A DNA stretch of 39,645 bases. It comes from Beroe ovata (Eukaryota; Ctenophora; Nuda; Beroida; Beroidae). The translations under genes and the position numbers were made by a program. How positions within the stretch are numbered: position 1 is the stretch's first letter; each line of letters begins with the position of its first letter. Location: positions 362,744 to 402,388 of the forward strand of contig CAMPET010000005.1 in assembly GCA_946803715.1 (NCBI GenBank), written 5' to 3'. A model generated the notes under the pieces. It saw only the letters and a list, made by a program, of their open reading frames with translations, was not told the DNA's origin and made no database searches. This document shows, piece after piece, positions 12,610 to 24,700 of the stretch.

Positions 12610-15366
12610 ATGTCAGAACAATCCAAGGGTCTCATATTTGAGGACCTTGATGTTAAAAGTGCTCCACGACCACCCATCCAGTCCCAAGCTCCAACTGATT
12701 CGACCAAAGACTGTTCCCCTCTCCCCTTTAATCCAGAAAATGACTGCGACCCCATTCATGTCAATTATACCGCAGCTGAGGTTCCATATTCGGAAAACCA
12801 CGTATCTGAGACTTGTCAGACTGAATCTTTAGGTACTATCGAATTGACAGCTCTCCAGGACCACCATTACAGCAACTCAGATGGTGTACCGAATGAACCA
12901 CATTCTGACGTAGCTAATGAACCGCCCTTCGCAGTCGTCCAGGAGACGCCAAATGTTGGGGAGGATTTGCCGCATGAAATCCGTCCACGAATAATCAAAC
13001 TCGTGAACAACCGCACAGACAACTTTATGTGCAACACATGCAGTTACAAAACACGATACATCAGATCACTCCGTCACCACGAGATAACGTGTCTTGACAC
13101 CCCTAAACCTCCCTCCTCCGCGGTTCAGAATAAGGGAATCCAGATCCCTACCTCCTTCACTCACCAACTCATTGTGTCTCCTCATCTGGTGAATCGGTTG
13201 TATCCCGGCGCCACACAGTTGCGTCTCATTACTCCGCAAAATCCTATACACGTGCAAATTCCCCAGACATCATCCACTGCTGATGCCATCGCCCGAGGAG
13301 TAACAGGGCAGAATATGGTACGGTCCATAGTTATCAGAGATCAAGGTAATTCCATGATCAGCTCCTCCCCCGGTATAGTCACATCGGGTGGTGTCGTGAC
13401 CACGGCCTACCCACAGATTGTGTCGCATGGTGTCTCCCCGCAGAGCAGCATGGCTGTGATACCCGTTACAAACCCTCCTCCCTCAGTGCAGACAACTCAA
13501 GTTATCATTGCAACTGGGCAGTTTTCGTGCAAGTTATGCCCGTACAAGGGACAGAGTCAGCAGGCGCTGGCAAACCACTCGGCTCTCCACCACACGCCCA
13601 TATACAAGTGTAACTACTGCGAGTTTAGAACTCAAGATCAGAGTGATATGGGCCGGCATTTGGAGTTCAGATGTGAGAAACGCCCCAGGAAATGCTTTTC
13701 CTGTGTCGTGTGTAACTTTGTCATGTACAAGGAGCAGGAGATAGCACCCCATTTTCAGTTAAATCACCCCATGGTGCCGCTCACAACCCCAGGTAATTTG
13801 GTGAGGATGTACTTTGATAACCGGGTACCAAACTTCCAAACTGGGGAGCAGCAAAACGTACCAAATCTCGGGGAAGGAGTAAATCCTCCGCACACATTTT
13901 ACACGTGCAGTGTTTGCTCGATGAGAGCAGGGACTATCGCAGAGCTAACATCACACATCGAAACGTGTCATGGCTCTCGATCCCAGACTTCTCCGTCTAC
14001 GGGATTTAACCATGTCCAAACAAACCATGTTGATCCAAATACAAAAGTCAATGATGGTCTAAATCCGCAAATCGTTGTTGCTCAGAATCCGAACCCGCAA
14101 ATCAATGTTGCCCCAAACCCACAAATCCAAGTTGCTCCAAATCCACAAATATGTGTTGCTCCAAACGCAAACCCACAAATTCAAGTTGCTCCAAACCCAA
14201 ACCCACAAATTCAAGTTGCTCCAAACCCTGTCCCGCTCCCCTTCTCCTGCTCTGTTGACGGCTGCACGTACGGATCCAAAAGTGTGTACAATTTGAATCG
14301 TCATGTGAAAATGAAACACACGAATCCCAAACCCACTTCGATTGTGAATTGTCAGTACTGTGAACAAGTGATTTCATCGACCCATCTACATCGACATATC
14401 CAGAGTAAACACCCTGAGATGATGGAGGGAACACCCGCAAAACCGCGGGACAAGTGTTGCACTCAGTGCCCATTCCAGACTACCACCGCCGCCGGTTTGA
14501 GACGGCATATTTCATCTTGTCATGCGGATCGGAGCGAACCGAGCACCGAGCCAGTTCTTTTCAATCCCGAGGATTGTGTACTATCGTGCGAAATCTGTGA
14601 TTTCCAGACGAAACGTCGAGAACAGCTTGTTCGGCACAAGAAAACCCAGCATCCGGGTGTTTTTGGGGTGAAGAAAGCTGAAAACATCAAATGCAAGCAC
14701 TGTGATTTTCGCACGCATTCCCAAGCCGGGTACGTTAACCATTTCAGATGCAAGCACCCTGACAAAATGTCACCCGATGACTCGCCTTTGTGTGAACACT
14801 GCAATCAGAGGACGTCCTCTAAAGCTGCCATGGCAACGCATATGAAGAAGTACCATGAGGATGTTTTAGATAGGAGTTGTGGTCCGAGTTCACGGCCGAA
14901 ACAACACGCGTGCAGCTTGTGTCCGTACAGAACCGCGTACAAGTTGAATGTGGCACGGCACATGCGAACTGTTCACAAGGAACAATTCCTGAAGAATCTG
15001 GAGGCTGTTGCGATTGATCCTAACACCTCTCCCACGGAGAGTACTGTGACATCGTCTGCTCATCAGCCAGTGACATCATCTGGTGATGTAAATATGGATT
15101 TGGGGCATCATGTGAATCATGGTTTGAACAATTCATTGGAGTCGCATGGATCATCTACAGATTCCAGCTGTAACTTGAATATGAGTGTTCAAGTTAACAA
15201 CTGTTACCCTCAAACGACCGACAATCACACACTAAATAACTGTGATCATAACTTTGCAACGGAGCTGAGCTCTGGGATGAGCGTCCCTGATGATTCTCAG
15301 GCAGAGAATATGCCAATGGCAGTTTTTTCCATAGACCAGGCACCCGTAAAAAGAGATAAATTATGA
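12610..15366 (+). CDS. C2H2 zinc-finger protein with 12 fingers
   Basis: Single large coding exon of 918 aa from ATG 12610. I prefer this start because TTTTTCCCTCTTTAG just upstream looks like a splice acceptor; the open frame reaches ATG 12556 (936 aa). The fingers are of the CxxC-x-Y/F-x-T style seen in REST- and ZFP64-like proteins. Five loosely spaced ones lie in the N-terminal half (first near residue 140), two of which end in Cys instead of the last His. Seven clustered ones follow (about residues 548-788). A Pro/Asn-rich tandem repeat separates the two groups. N- and C-terminal regions are Ser/Asn-rich and disordered. It is probably a nuclear DNA-binding regulator; the target and orthologue are not recognised. 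Confidence 0.9.
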   Translation: MSEQSKGLIFEDLDVKSAPRPPIQSQAPTDSTKDCSPLPFNPENDCDPIHVNYTAAEVPYSENHVSETCQTESLGTIELTALQDHHYSNSDGVPNEPHSDVANEPPFAVVQETPNVGEDLPHEIRPRIIKLVNNRTDNFMCNTCSYKTRYIRSLRHHEITCLDTPKPPSSAVQNKGIQIPTSFTHQLIVSPHLVNRLYPGATQLRLITPQNPIHVQIPQTSSTADAIARGVTGQNMVRSIVIRDQGNSMISSSPGIVTSGGVVTTAYPQIVSHGVSPQSSMAVIPVTNPPPSVQTTQVIIATGQFSCKLCPYKGQSQQALANHSALHHTPIYKCNYCEFRTQDQSDMGRHLEFRCEKRPRKCFSCVVCNFVMYKEQEIAPHFQLNHPMVPLTTPGNLVRMYFDNRVPNFQTGEQQNVPNLGEGVNPPHTFYTCSVCSMRAGTIAELTSHIETCHGSRSQTSPSTGFNHVQTNHVDPNTKVNDGLNPQIVVAQNPNPQINVAPNPQIQVAPNPQICVAPNANPQIQVAPNPNPQIQVAPNPVPLPFSCSVDGCTYGSKSVYNLNRHVKMKHTNPKPTSIVNCQYCEQVISSTHLHRHIQSKHPEMMEGTPAKPRDKCCTQCPFQTTTAAGLRRHISSCHADRSEPSTEPVLFNPEDCVLSCEICDFQTKRREQLVRHKKTQHPGVFGVKKAENIKCKHCDFRTHSQAGYVNHFRCKHPDKMSPDDSPLCEHCNQRTSSKAAMATHMKKYHEDVLDRSCGPSSRPKQHACSLCPYRTAYKLNVARHMRTVHKEQFLKNLEAVAIDPNTSPTESTVTSSAHQPVTSSGDVNMDLGHHVNHGLNNSLESHGSSTDSSCNLNMSVQVNNCYPQTTDNHTLNNCDHNFATELSSGMSVPDDSQAENMPMAVFSIDQAPVKRDKL
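14065..14235 (+). repeat. Coding tandem repeat (PQIQVAPNP units)
   Basis: Six imperfect copies of an 8-12 residue unit, consensus PQIQVAPNPN, lie between finger 5 and finger 6. The DNA copies are also near-identical (CAAATTCAAGTTGCTCCAAA), so expansion by slippage is recent. Confidence 0.9.
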
Positions 15367-15759
15367 TATCAAGTTTTGTCTTATGTTACCCTTTTTATTC
15401 GAATCCTGAGTTGAACCGATATGTTTATTGTTCATTGATATCAATTCGTTTATTGATGCAGTTTAATACTAGACACACCAGTTTTATGCCCTTGATGTAC
15501 TTTTATCGACAAACTTTGAATGTTCCCCAAACATATTCCATATGGGCTATGTTAACTCCAGTCAATGCAATATAGTGACTTTGAACTGATATCTATTATA
15601 GTGTTTGAATGAATTATCATTCATTTATGAACTTCACATATCAGACTGCCTTCAATTATTTTCTTCATTTGTTACTCGCTTTAGTGAGTTAATGAGGTAT
15701 TACTTTTCACAACTCCCAAGTCCCCAGATAGCTCACGCTTTCTTCACCTCTAGCCCAAA
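15367..15759. other. Zinc finger-SMC2 spacer
   Basis: A 393-bp AT-rich spacer holding the zinc-finger 3' UTR and the SMC2 promoter. No gene seen. Confidence 0.5.
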
Positions 15760-18700
15760 ATGTACATCAAGGAAGTGATTATCGAAGGGTTCAAGTCGTA
15801 TGCCCAACGGACTCATGTCAAGAACTTTGACCCACTGTTCAATGCTATAACGGGACTCAATGGTAGCGGGAAAAGCAATATTCTCGACTCTATTTGCTTT
15901 GTCTTGGGGATCTCCAATCTTGCTCAGGTTAGTCGTTGCTCAAATTAGCTGCTAAACAGGTTAGTTGTTGCCCTAGCTAAGCTGTTGCTCAGGTAAGTTT
16001 TCGCCCTAGCTAAGCTGTTGCTCAGGTAAGATTTCGCCCTAGCTAAGCTGTTGGTCAGGTTAGTTATTGTCCTGGGTTACCTGTTGCTCAGGTTAGTTAT
16101 TGTCCTGGGTTACCTGTTGCTCAGGTTAGTTGTGAGTCACATGCCTTTCTCTCACGGTCTCGGTGAGCACTGAACATGACTCCTGCCAGGAGTGTGGCAA
16201 TTTGTGGAGAATTCAAATTTCTGTCAATCCATACATTACGACCACTAACAATGGCACTGTATAGCGAGTGTTTTCCGGGCGCGCGAACACCAAACGACAA
16301 ATTTATGATGTTTTTTCTGCGCGCGAGTCGCGCGTTGCGCGCGCGAATTAGGCATGGCGCTTAAATTTCAATTCTTCACAATTGTGTGCTCTCAATGCTG
16401 GACAGGAATGCGTCGACATTTCACGGTTTGTTTGATCAGAAATTCCGTCCCATGACACGAGATCTTCCGATCCTATGTATCATTTTGCATTTGATCATCA
16501 CTGTACTCTGGATCTCCTATGTATCATTTTGCATTTGATCATCACTGTACTCTGGATCTGAGTACACTGCGGAGTTTTTTCCGCGTTTGTTAGAACTTTG
16601 TCGGGCTCGCGATTCCTGTTTTTTTTCAGAATGCAATTGGTCACTGAAAAACTATTTTACAGTGAAATTAAGTTGCGAAAGCTTGAAGCGGGATGATTGG
16701 TAAAAAATTGGCCTCGGTGGGATTCGAACCCACGCCCTTTCGGACCAGTGCCTTAAACTGGCGCCTTAGACCGCTCGGCCACGAGACCATGTGTCAATTG
16801 ATAATCAGTCGAATTAGTTCCTAATCTCGTCAGATGGTGTCTGAAATGCTCACATTTGCACAGCTGTTTATTCCAGGTTAGAGCAACGAATCTGCAAGAA
16901 CTGGTGTACAAGAACGGTCAAGCAGGGATCACTAAAGCGAGCGTCACAATCGTATTCGACAATACAGATAAAAAGCAGACTCCTGTTGGATATGAAAACT
17001 TTGACGAGCTCACGATTACACGCCAGGTGACTTAATCAGCTTTCACAGTGAAGTTTGGTTTTGTCTAGATTAAAATCAAAACTCTTGGCCTCGGTGGGAT
17101 TCGAACCCACGCCCTTTCGGACCAGTGCCTTAAACTGGCGCCTTAGACCGCTCGGCCACGAGACCATGAGTGTAACGAAATGATTCCAGTTTGAAATTCA
17201 AATTCATTTGCATGCAAGCAATCTACATTTTAATATCCGTTTGAAAGTGAATATTTTGCACGCTTGATGGTTCAGGTGGTTGTGGGAGGTAGAAACAGGT
17301 ACCTGATAAACGGGTCCAATGCCAACAACAATAGAGTCTCAGATCTGTTCAGATCAGTCCAGCTCAACATCAACAATCCTCACTTCCTAATTATGCAAGG
17401 GAGAATCACTAAGGTGAGGAATGTAATACATGGCCATGTTATTGAGTCAATTCTAATCATTAATTTCACCATATTACTCTCAATAATTCTCATCGTGGGA
17501 TCAAATATCACCCCCTCCCCTTCCACTGTTCTGACACTGCTGTATCACAGGTTCTGAACATGAAGCCCCAGGAGATCTTATCCATGATCGAAGAAGCAGC
17601 CGGCACTTCGCTCTATGAGAGCAAGAAGCAGTCTGCTCTGAAAACGATAGAAAAGAAGGATAACAAACTGATTGATATCAACAAGATATTGGATGAGGAA
17701 CTCAATCCAACCTTGGGTTAGTAGGCTAATTGCTTCATTGCTTGAATCTATAATGTTATCAAACGAGCCTTAATACTGAAATAGTTGAACACTGAATATC
17801 GAATGGGACGCCGCTGCTCATATCTGACCTTGGTAAAGTGTTAACCCCCTCCCCTTATCAGAGAAACTGAAGGCTGAACGAGCGTCATATCTGGAGTATC
17901 AGAAGATCCAGCGGCAGATCGAGACACTGACACGTCTCGTGGTAGCATACAAGTTCACCAGTGCCGAAAACCTGGATCAGAACGCCGCTCAGGAGGTGTC
18001 CTCACTTCAGGACCGTAAGTAGATCTTATCTGAGCATATTGTTCAGTTCATAAACGGCAACTAATTGGAAATGATTTATTTTGCGATTAATCGTGCCGTT
18101 CTCATCGCAAATTTGTTAATCTATTGGTATTATCCCTCAGAGATACACAACATTGACAGCGAGGTTGAGAAAAGTAAGGCAGAAGTTGAGCGGATAAAAC
18201 TGGAGATAGCAAAACTCGAACAAACAAGGAAGGGTGACGCTTCTAATAAACTGAATGAACTCGAAACTAAGGTTCGGAATTTAACAAGCCCATTGACTTC
18301 TGTACAGTCTTGGGGTAACCCTGTAGAGGATTTTCCCCGAAAGAAGTGATTTGAGACGTCATATCCTGTTTTCAGATGGCGAATTTCAACAAAAAAGAAG
18401 TCAAGGCGAAGTCAGATCTCGATAATGTATTGGATGCAGTGAAGCAAGAAGAAAAGGAGAAGAGTAATACGATCAAGAACATTGAGACGACGGAAAATTT
18501 GATTTCATCAAAGTCAGAGGTGAACATTTGAAAATGATGAAAACGTCCGAGCTTTTGAAGGTATTTCGCCTGACTAGCACACCTGACTGGCTTTTTACCC
18601 AGAAATTGGGTTCTATGAGAGAAGAAGTGGACCGTTTCAAAGAAAAAGAGAGTACAGAACGGGAAAATGTGGAAAAGGCTGAAGCAAATTTCACTTCCGT

Positions 18701-21700
18701 CCAAGCCGGTAAGAATAGTATTGTCACCTGTTCTTCACCTAAGGGAGTTTCTCTCACTCACCACGGTTTCATCATTTCTGCTCTCTTCCTGAATCGTGGC
18801 ACCACTTCTCATCCATACTGTATACACTAGGTATCTAATTAGTTTTCTCCCACAGGTCAGATAGAAGGGGAGGATGGACAACAACTAACGTACACAGAAC
18901 ACCTGATCAAACTAAAGGACGAGTTGAGTGAAGCCCAAACAGCTAACAAACAGGCCCAACTCAAACTCAAACACTCACAGAGCACAATAAGGAAGCTGGA
19001 ATCTGATTCTAACAGAGCTGAGAAGGAGATAGCTAAGGAGAAGTCTGAGTATGAGTCGGCTGTTAAGCTGGTGAAAAGGGTGGAACAACAGATTGAGAAT
19101 CTGCGGTTCTCTGAGGAAAAGTATAATGGTGAATCGGCATCGGATCGATTGAATTCTATTTCACGGAGATTGGAGTACATCGGCACTGGATAGATTTAAT
19201 AGTGTATTCCATTTCATGGAATTTGTGTTTGCTTTTTGACAATCAAATATTACATAGATCATTTCAGAGCTTCAACAACGTAAATCGGAAACAGAAACTG
19301 CAATAGCATCATGCTCAAAGCAGGTCAATAGCAGTAGAATTGTTTCAGTACCACTCACGCCAGCTGTAATAATGTGATACTTCCAAATCACGCCAGTGCT
19401 CGTTCGTACTCTGTTATAATCACGCCAAAACTCGCACTATACCCTGTTATAATCACGCCAATACTCGTACTATACCCTGTTATAGTCACGCCAGTGTCAC
19501 GCATATTCTATCCCAAGGTGAACGATCTCCTACACAAGTACCCCCAACTCCATTTCGACTACACGAGTCCCAGTAACGGGTTCGACCGGAGAAAAGTGAA
19601 GGGACTGGTAGCGGACCTTTTCACCATCCCCGACACTCAATTTGCCATGGCTCTCGAAGTGGCAGCCGGTGAGTAAACTTGTTCAGCTGATCTGTACTCT
19701 GTGATTGGTAGGTACTGAATGAGATGATCTGGGGAGCATGGCCGCTGCTCTGCAGATCTTCCCTGATCCCCGGAGTAGGAAAAGTGCGTTGAATACTCCG
19801 TTAGAAAACACTCCCGTGAGCATGAGTTTATAAAGGAGCTTGGTGCTATACGACGGTTCTGAGTCAGGTCCCACGTAGATACCAGCGTTAATTCCGACCA
19901 CGTGTAGACATCCCAACAATTCCAGTACCACCCACGAGCTATAACAGCACACAAATGAGATGAGCATGTATGAGAGGATTCTCACTGATTTTTCTCTTTC
20001 TTTGTTCTCTGTCATAACGGGCATGGTGTCCCCTGATTTCCCCCTACCTCTCCTCAATATGCACATGGATGCAATGAAACACCCCGTACAAGCAAGAGAA
20101 TTGAGAACGAGTGGTAACATATCCAGAGAGACAGTGTATGCGTAGACTGCGCTGGCATCGGTCCAATTTATTCTCGGAGCACACCACCCGTAATCGAGGG
20201 GGTCGAAATGCCCACCGGTCAACGGTACAAAGAGATACTGAACCAGGGAGAAGACACACACTACAGATATGAAGATAAGGGTGTTCCGTGCGCTGAACAC
20301 TGATCGGTAGTGAAAGGGGAATGCTATTGCGATAAGACGACCAACGGATAGTATTGTGAGGTAGTCCAGAGTGAGTCGGACAGTCATAGTGATCGGTCCT
20401 AGAACCCTGCAGAGAACCTGAAATCATACTGTTGATTGCCGGCAGAGATTATCTCTAAATTAGTGCCAAAACTCAAAAGAGCATATATACTGTGGAAACT
20501 GGATAGCTATCGCATCACTCACTTTCTTATACTTTGTTTCGTACACCAAGAGTGTCAGGATACCGTTCAGTCCGTTTATCGAATCAGCTAGAGCTATTGA
20601 TATGTACAGCAGATATGTGGGGTACTTCATAGGTTTCATCGAGCTGAATACCCTGTAGATGAGTTGATCAGCCTAACTGTTGGGACTTGGGATAGAGAGC
20701 AATTTTATAACGGTAATTGATATGATTAACTTCAAGGCAGAAGCTTTCGAAAATCATGTGATTATCGTCGTCAGCATAGGTCTAAAGTAATTACGGCCCT
20801 ACCGGTAAAATTAAGTTCTATCCGCCGATGCCCGATAGTATCGATACTTTCACTCACTTATCGCTCAGGCATATTTGTATTATAAAGGTTGGATAGATGT
20901 TCATCTCACCATCAAATGTATCATCACACTCACCATACTGTAACAGTATTGAGGATGATAGCAATGCTGCCGATAACTGCACCTAACCATGTTAACTTGT
21001 CCAACATGAACTTAACCCATTCCTCGTTCATCGGGGATGAATTCACCGACTAAAACAACACTCGATACTGGGTCTAGCAATGGTTTATGTTGTGTTTGAG
21101 CAACGCTTGCTCTGGACGGTTTTCACTGGAATTTACCGTTGAGTAAAACAAAAATACGTCAAATAGAGGTTACCGTGAGGAATGAAATGTTTATCACAAG
21201 AAATATGATATTCAGTATAAACGTTCTCTTCACCTGATTCTATACAGTATGCAACCACTACAAGACGTATAACACATACCTGGGTTTTCATGACACAATT
21301 TAGAGACCGTTACACGGTGCTATGGCACTTGACTGACACCACTACACGTTGCTATGACACCACTCTTGACTGACACTACTGTAAGCGGTTGCCATGACAC
21401 CACTGCTTACTCCGCAGGAAGTCGGCTCTACAACGTGGTAACGGACACGGAGGAAACCAGTTCGTTACTGATCAAGCACGGTCAGCTAAGGAGACGGTAT
21501 GTGATGATACCGCTGAACAAAATACGGAGTAATGTAATCGGGAGGGACGTGGTGGAGAACGCTAAGAAACTCGTGGGAGATGACAACTGTCACTTGGCCC
21601 TGGATGTGATAAAGTTCGACGAAGAGGTACAATTCCATTTCAGGGTTGTCTGTAGTTTAGAATTGTCTGTGGTTCAGAATTGTCTGTAGTTTAGAATTGT

Positions 21701-24700
21701 CTGTGGTTCAGAATTGTCTGTAGTTTAGTTGTCTGTGGTTCAGAATTGTCTGTAGTTTGGTTGTCTGTGGCTCAGTTGTCTCTGATCGCGAAATCCGGTA
21801 GCGTTTGTTCATTACATCAGTTCAGGCTACGTGACACATTTACTCAAGTTACACAAGAGTATTTTCCCAAAATATGACATCTTATATAGTGCTACATGCA
21901 AGCAATTACAGTTGAAAGATGAAATAATCACTTCACGAATAAGCTCTATTGTTCATTCTGAAGATACCAAATTCAGATGAATCCAATACTCCATCTCACT
22001 TTGGAGATGACATTCTCTCTAATTGTAACTCCTCTTGACCAACACGGGGATCACGTCGACACCTCCCAATCAGCTTTTTGAGAGACTTGAGAATGTTGGA
22101 GTTGAAGACAGGATTAAGCAGGCTGTTTGTCGGTATGATGCATATAGCTGTGACTTCAAACAGACCATCAGGGACATTGGCCCGGGTCAGGGTGTAGTAA
22201 GACATAGCTCCTAGGATGGTGAGCCACGATATCCACTTTGTCCCAATGATGAGACTCACCTTCATCTTCAGCTCTCGCTGGTGGCCGCCTGCATCTGCGT
22301 TTCCCTGTTGTACCGCCGCATTAGATCTGAGGAAGACGAGTAGTATCAAGGTGTACGAGCAGGTTATCGAGAGCAATATGACGAGAATCCCGATCAAGTA
22401 TGTGATTTTGTATGTCTGTAACGGTTCTCTAAATCCGTAGATGTCTTGGACACAAACAGGAGACCAACTGTAGGAAGAGAGTTCCTTGTAGTCAAATATC
22501 TCGGGCGTGCTTGTGATTGATCTCAGAGCCTCCAATTTCTCATACAGCCCTTTTTCATGAGTACCGTTACGCTCATAATACCAGTAGTAAATACGGTCAA
22601 CGTGACTCGTATTGCTGAAATCATTGACAATAAAGGGGTTGGACGGGTGCAGCAACAATTTCACCCTGAAAGCATTCTGGATCTTTTCCAAGGGCAAAAC
22701 AGGAAGAATCGAGTGACAGGCGTTGAATATGGTCAGCAAGGTTGACAATGTCACGACACTTTTGATAGAGATCCCCTGAGAGAAGCTAAACTTGCTTTTG
22801 TAAGCTCTTGTAACACTCATCAGGAGAACTGTGATAAGTGAACCGTGGGAGGAGAAATTGTAGATTATACCCAGACTTTTACACTTCCAGCTGAACCTCC
22901 AATCCTCGTCGAATAGGCAGTACTTTCCGAAGAATGCGATGTTGGCTATGACCAAACACAGAAGATAGGCACCCATCAGAAAATCGTAAAAGCATATCTG
23001 CAGATTTAGAACCCTATCAACGGTGACAAACATTGGCTGATCTTTCCATGATGGAGTGATGGCATTCTTTGCTGACCATGCATTCATAACGAGGTTGAAG
23101 AAACAGGACATCACAAGCCAAGCAAAGACGCTATGATTACGCACCAAGTACTGATCCGAAGAAACAAGACCTTTTGAGCAATTTGAGCACTCATCTATGC
23201 CACTTTCACAGTCTTTGTGACTGTCACACACCGCTGTGGGCGATACCCAAGACACCAATCCGCTAACTTCGGCTTTACAGTAAAATCTGTCAAGACAGTC
23301 GATTTCGTCAGAATTATCATGACAGTCGATGCTGCCATCACAGACTGATGCCAGTGAAATTTGTTGAATCTTCCCGTTTTTTAATGTGGCGCATACGAAT
23401 GCAACATATTCCTCACCATAGCTGTAGTCTAGGTGGCTACAAGAAGCTACGGAAAGCAAATCTTGGCAATTGTCCAAGCAGATTTGACTGAAGTTGAGTC
23501 CTCCGTTAAAGTACTCTTCGTAATCTATGTTCAGATCGTAGATGTTCATGAGGCAATCAGCCGAACTTTTTGTTGGGATTGAGGATTTCAAACACGGTGT
23601 CAACGGGTCACATATCAACACCGGCTCCAGGTAATTAATTACCTTCCAATAGTGTCGTCCACAATATACGTGTTGGGAGAAGAGGAGCTTTGTATCGAGT
23701 TTCGGGCCCACGCGAGTTAACCCCGGAACTAGCTTACACTGGAGCTCCAATAAATCCTGACAGAGTGTTTCGTCAGACCAGTCGAAGCAATCGTATCGTC
23801 CATCACAGACCGTGTCAATACTGGTGCACCCCTTGCCATCTGCACAGTAAAACAGGGCCCTGTGCTCTGGGCAGTTACACAAATCGGACAGACAAAGAGA
23901 TGATCTCTCACACATGTCCTCCTTGCGAAGGACACAGTACCAGGCGTCAGAGAGACACTCCGTGTAGAGTTTACTTTCTTCCCAGTCAACACACTCAGAA
24001 TAACTGGGATTGAAGGGACATAACAATCCCTTATCATCCCTAGGAGGTTTATTGATTTCCAATCCGAGTCTATGTTCAGGTAATACTGAGTTGCATCTCA
24101 ACTCACCAATGCTCCCATCATAAAACTCAACGGCCTTCCGATAATTCAGATACCATGCAGTTTTTGACGAGGTGGCACAACGAGTAGCGATGATAAGGAT
24201 GAGAACTCGAAACATCTTTTGGAGCCGAAAGTGCTGCAATGCGCTTTTGTATGAAATAATTCTTTTGTGAGACAAGCCCTAGTGTTTCGAAATTATCGTC
24301 CCTCAAGTTATTGTTTGATGAATCGAGATGGGGAGATGAAGGTGCTGTGCAAAGCTTTTGCTCCCTTTGAGACCATCATTCGAGAGCTGATATGATATTC
24401 TTATCAATGGGTGTTATAGCAGGGAGCATTATCAATAGGTATCATGAAAAAAATAGAATAATGAGTAATTCGCTGATCAGTGATTGTGAACATCCTCAAA
24501 GCAGCCTCAAAATATTCCGGGCACTACCAGAAGAGGGAGAGGTAAACCGCTTGCCTAACGGAAAAGCAAGCGCAATTCTAGTTTCTAGATGAATTACCCT
24601 TGTAGGATACTTGATTATCTAGCCTTGCTGGTATTTTATCCGTGACAAGATCGTCCATTTTTGAAGGGTTGAATTACCCGCGCGACGCAAACAGTTAGGA

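Noticed and set aside
15921-16132. 33-bp repeats as a CRISPR-like array
   Set aside because: Units are contiguous without unique spacers, and the host is a eukaryotic intron.
19129-19193. Extended SMC2 exon 9 to the TAG at 19191
   Set aside because: Stops the protein; donor AATG/GTGAAT at 19128 joins in phase to exon 10 and matches human spacing.
24216-24275. Longer N-terminus for the LDLa-GPCR
   Set aside because: The upstream codon is TTG, not ATG, and the signal peptide begins properly at ATG 24215.
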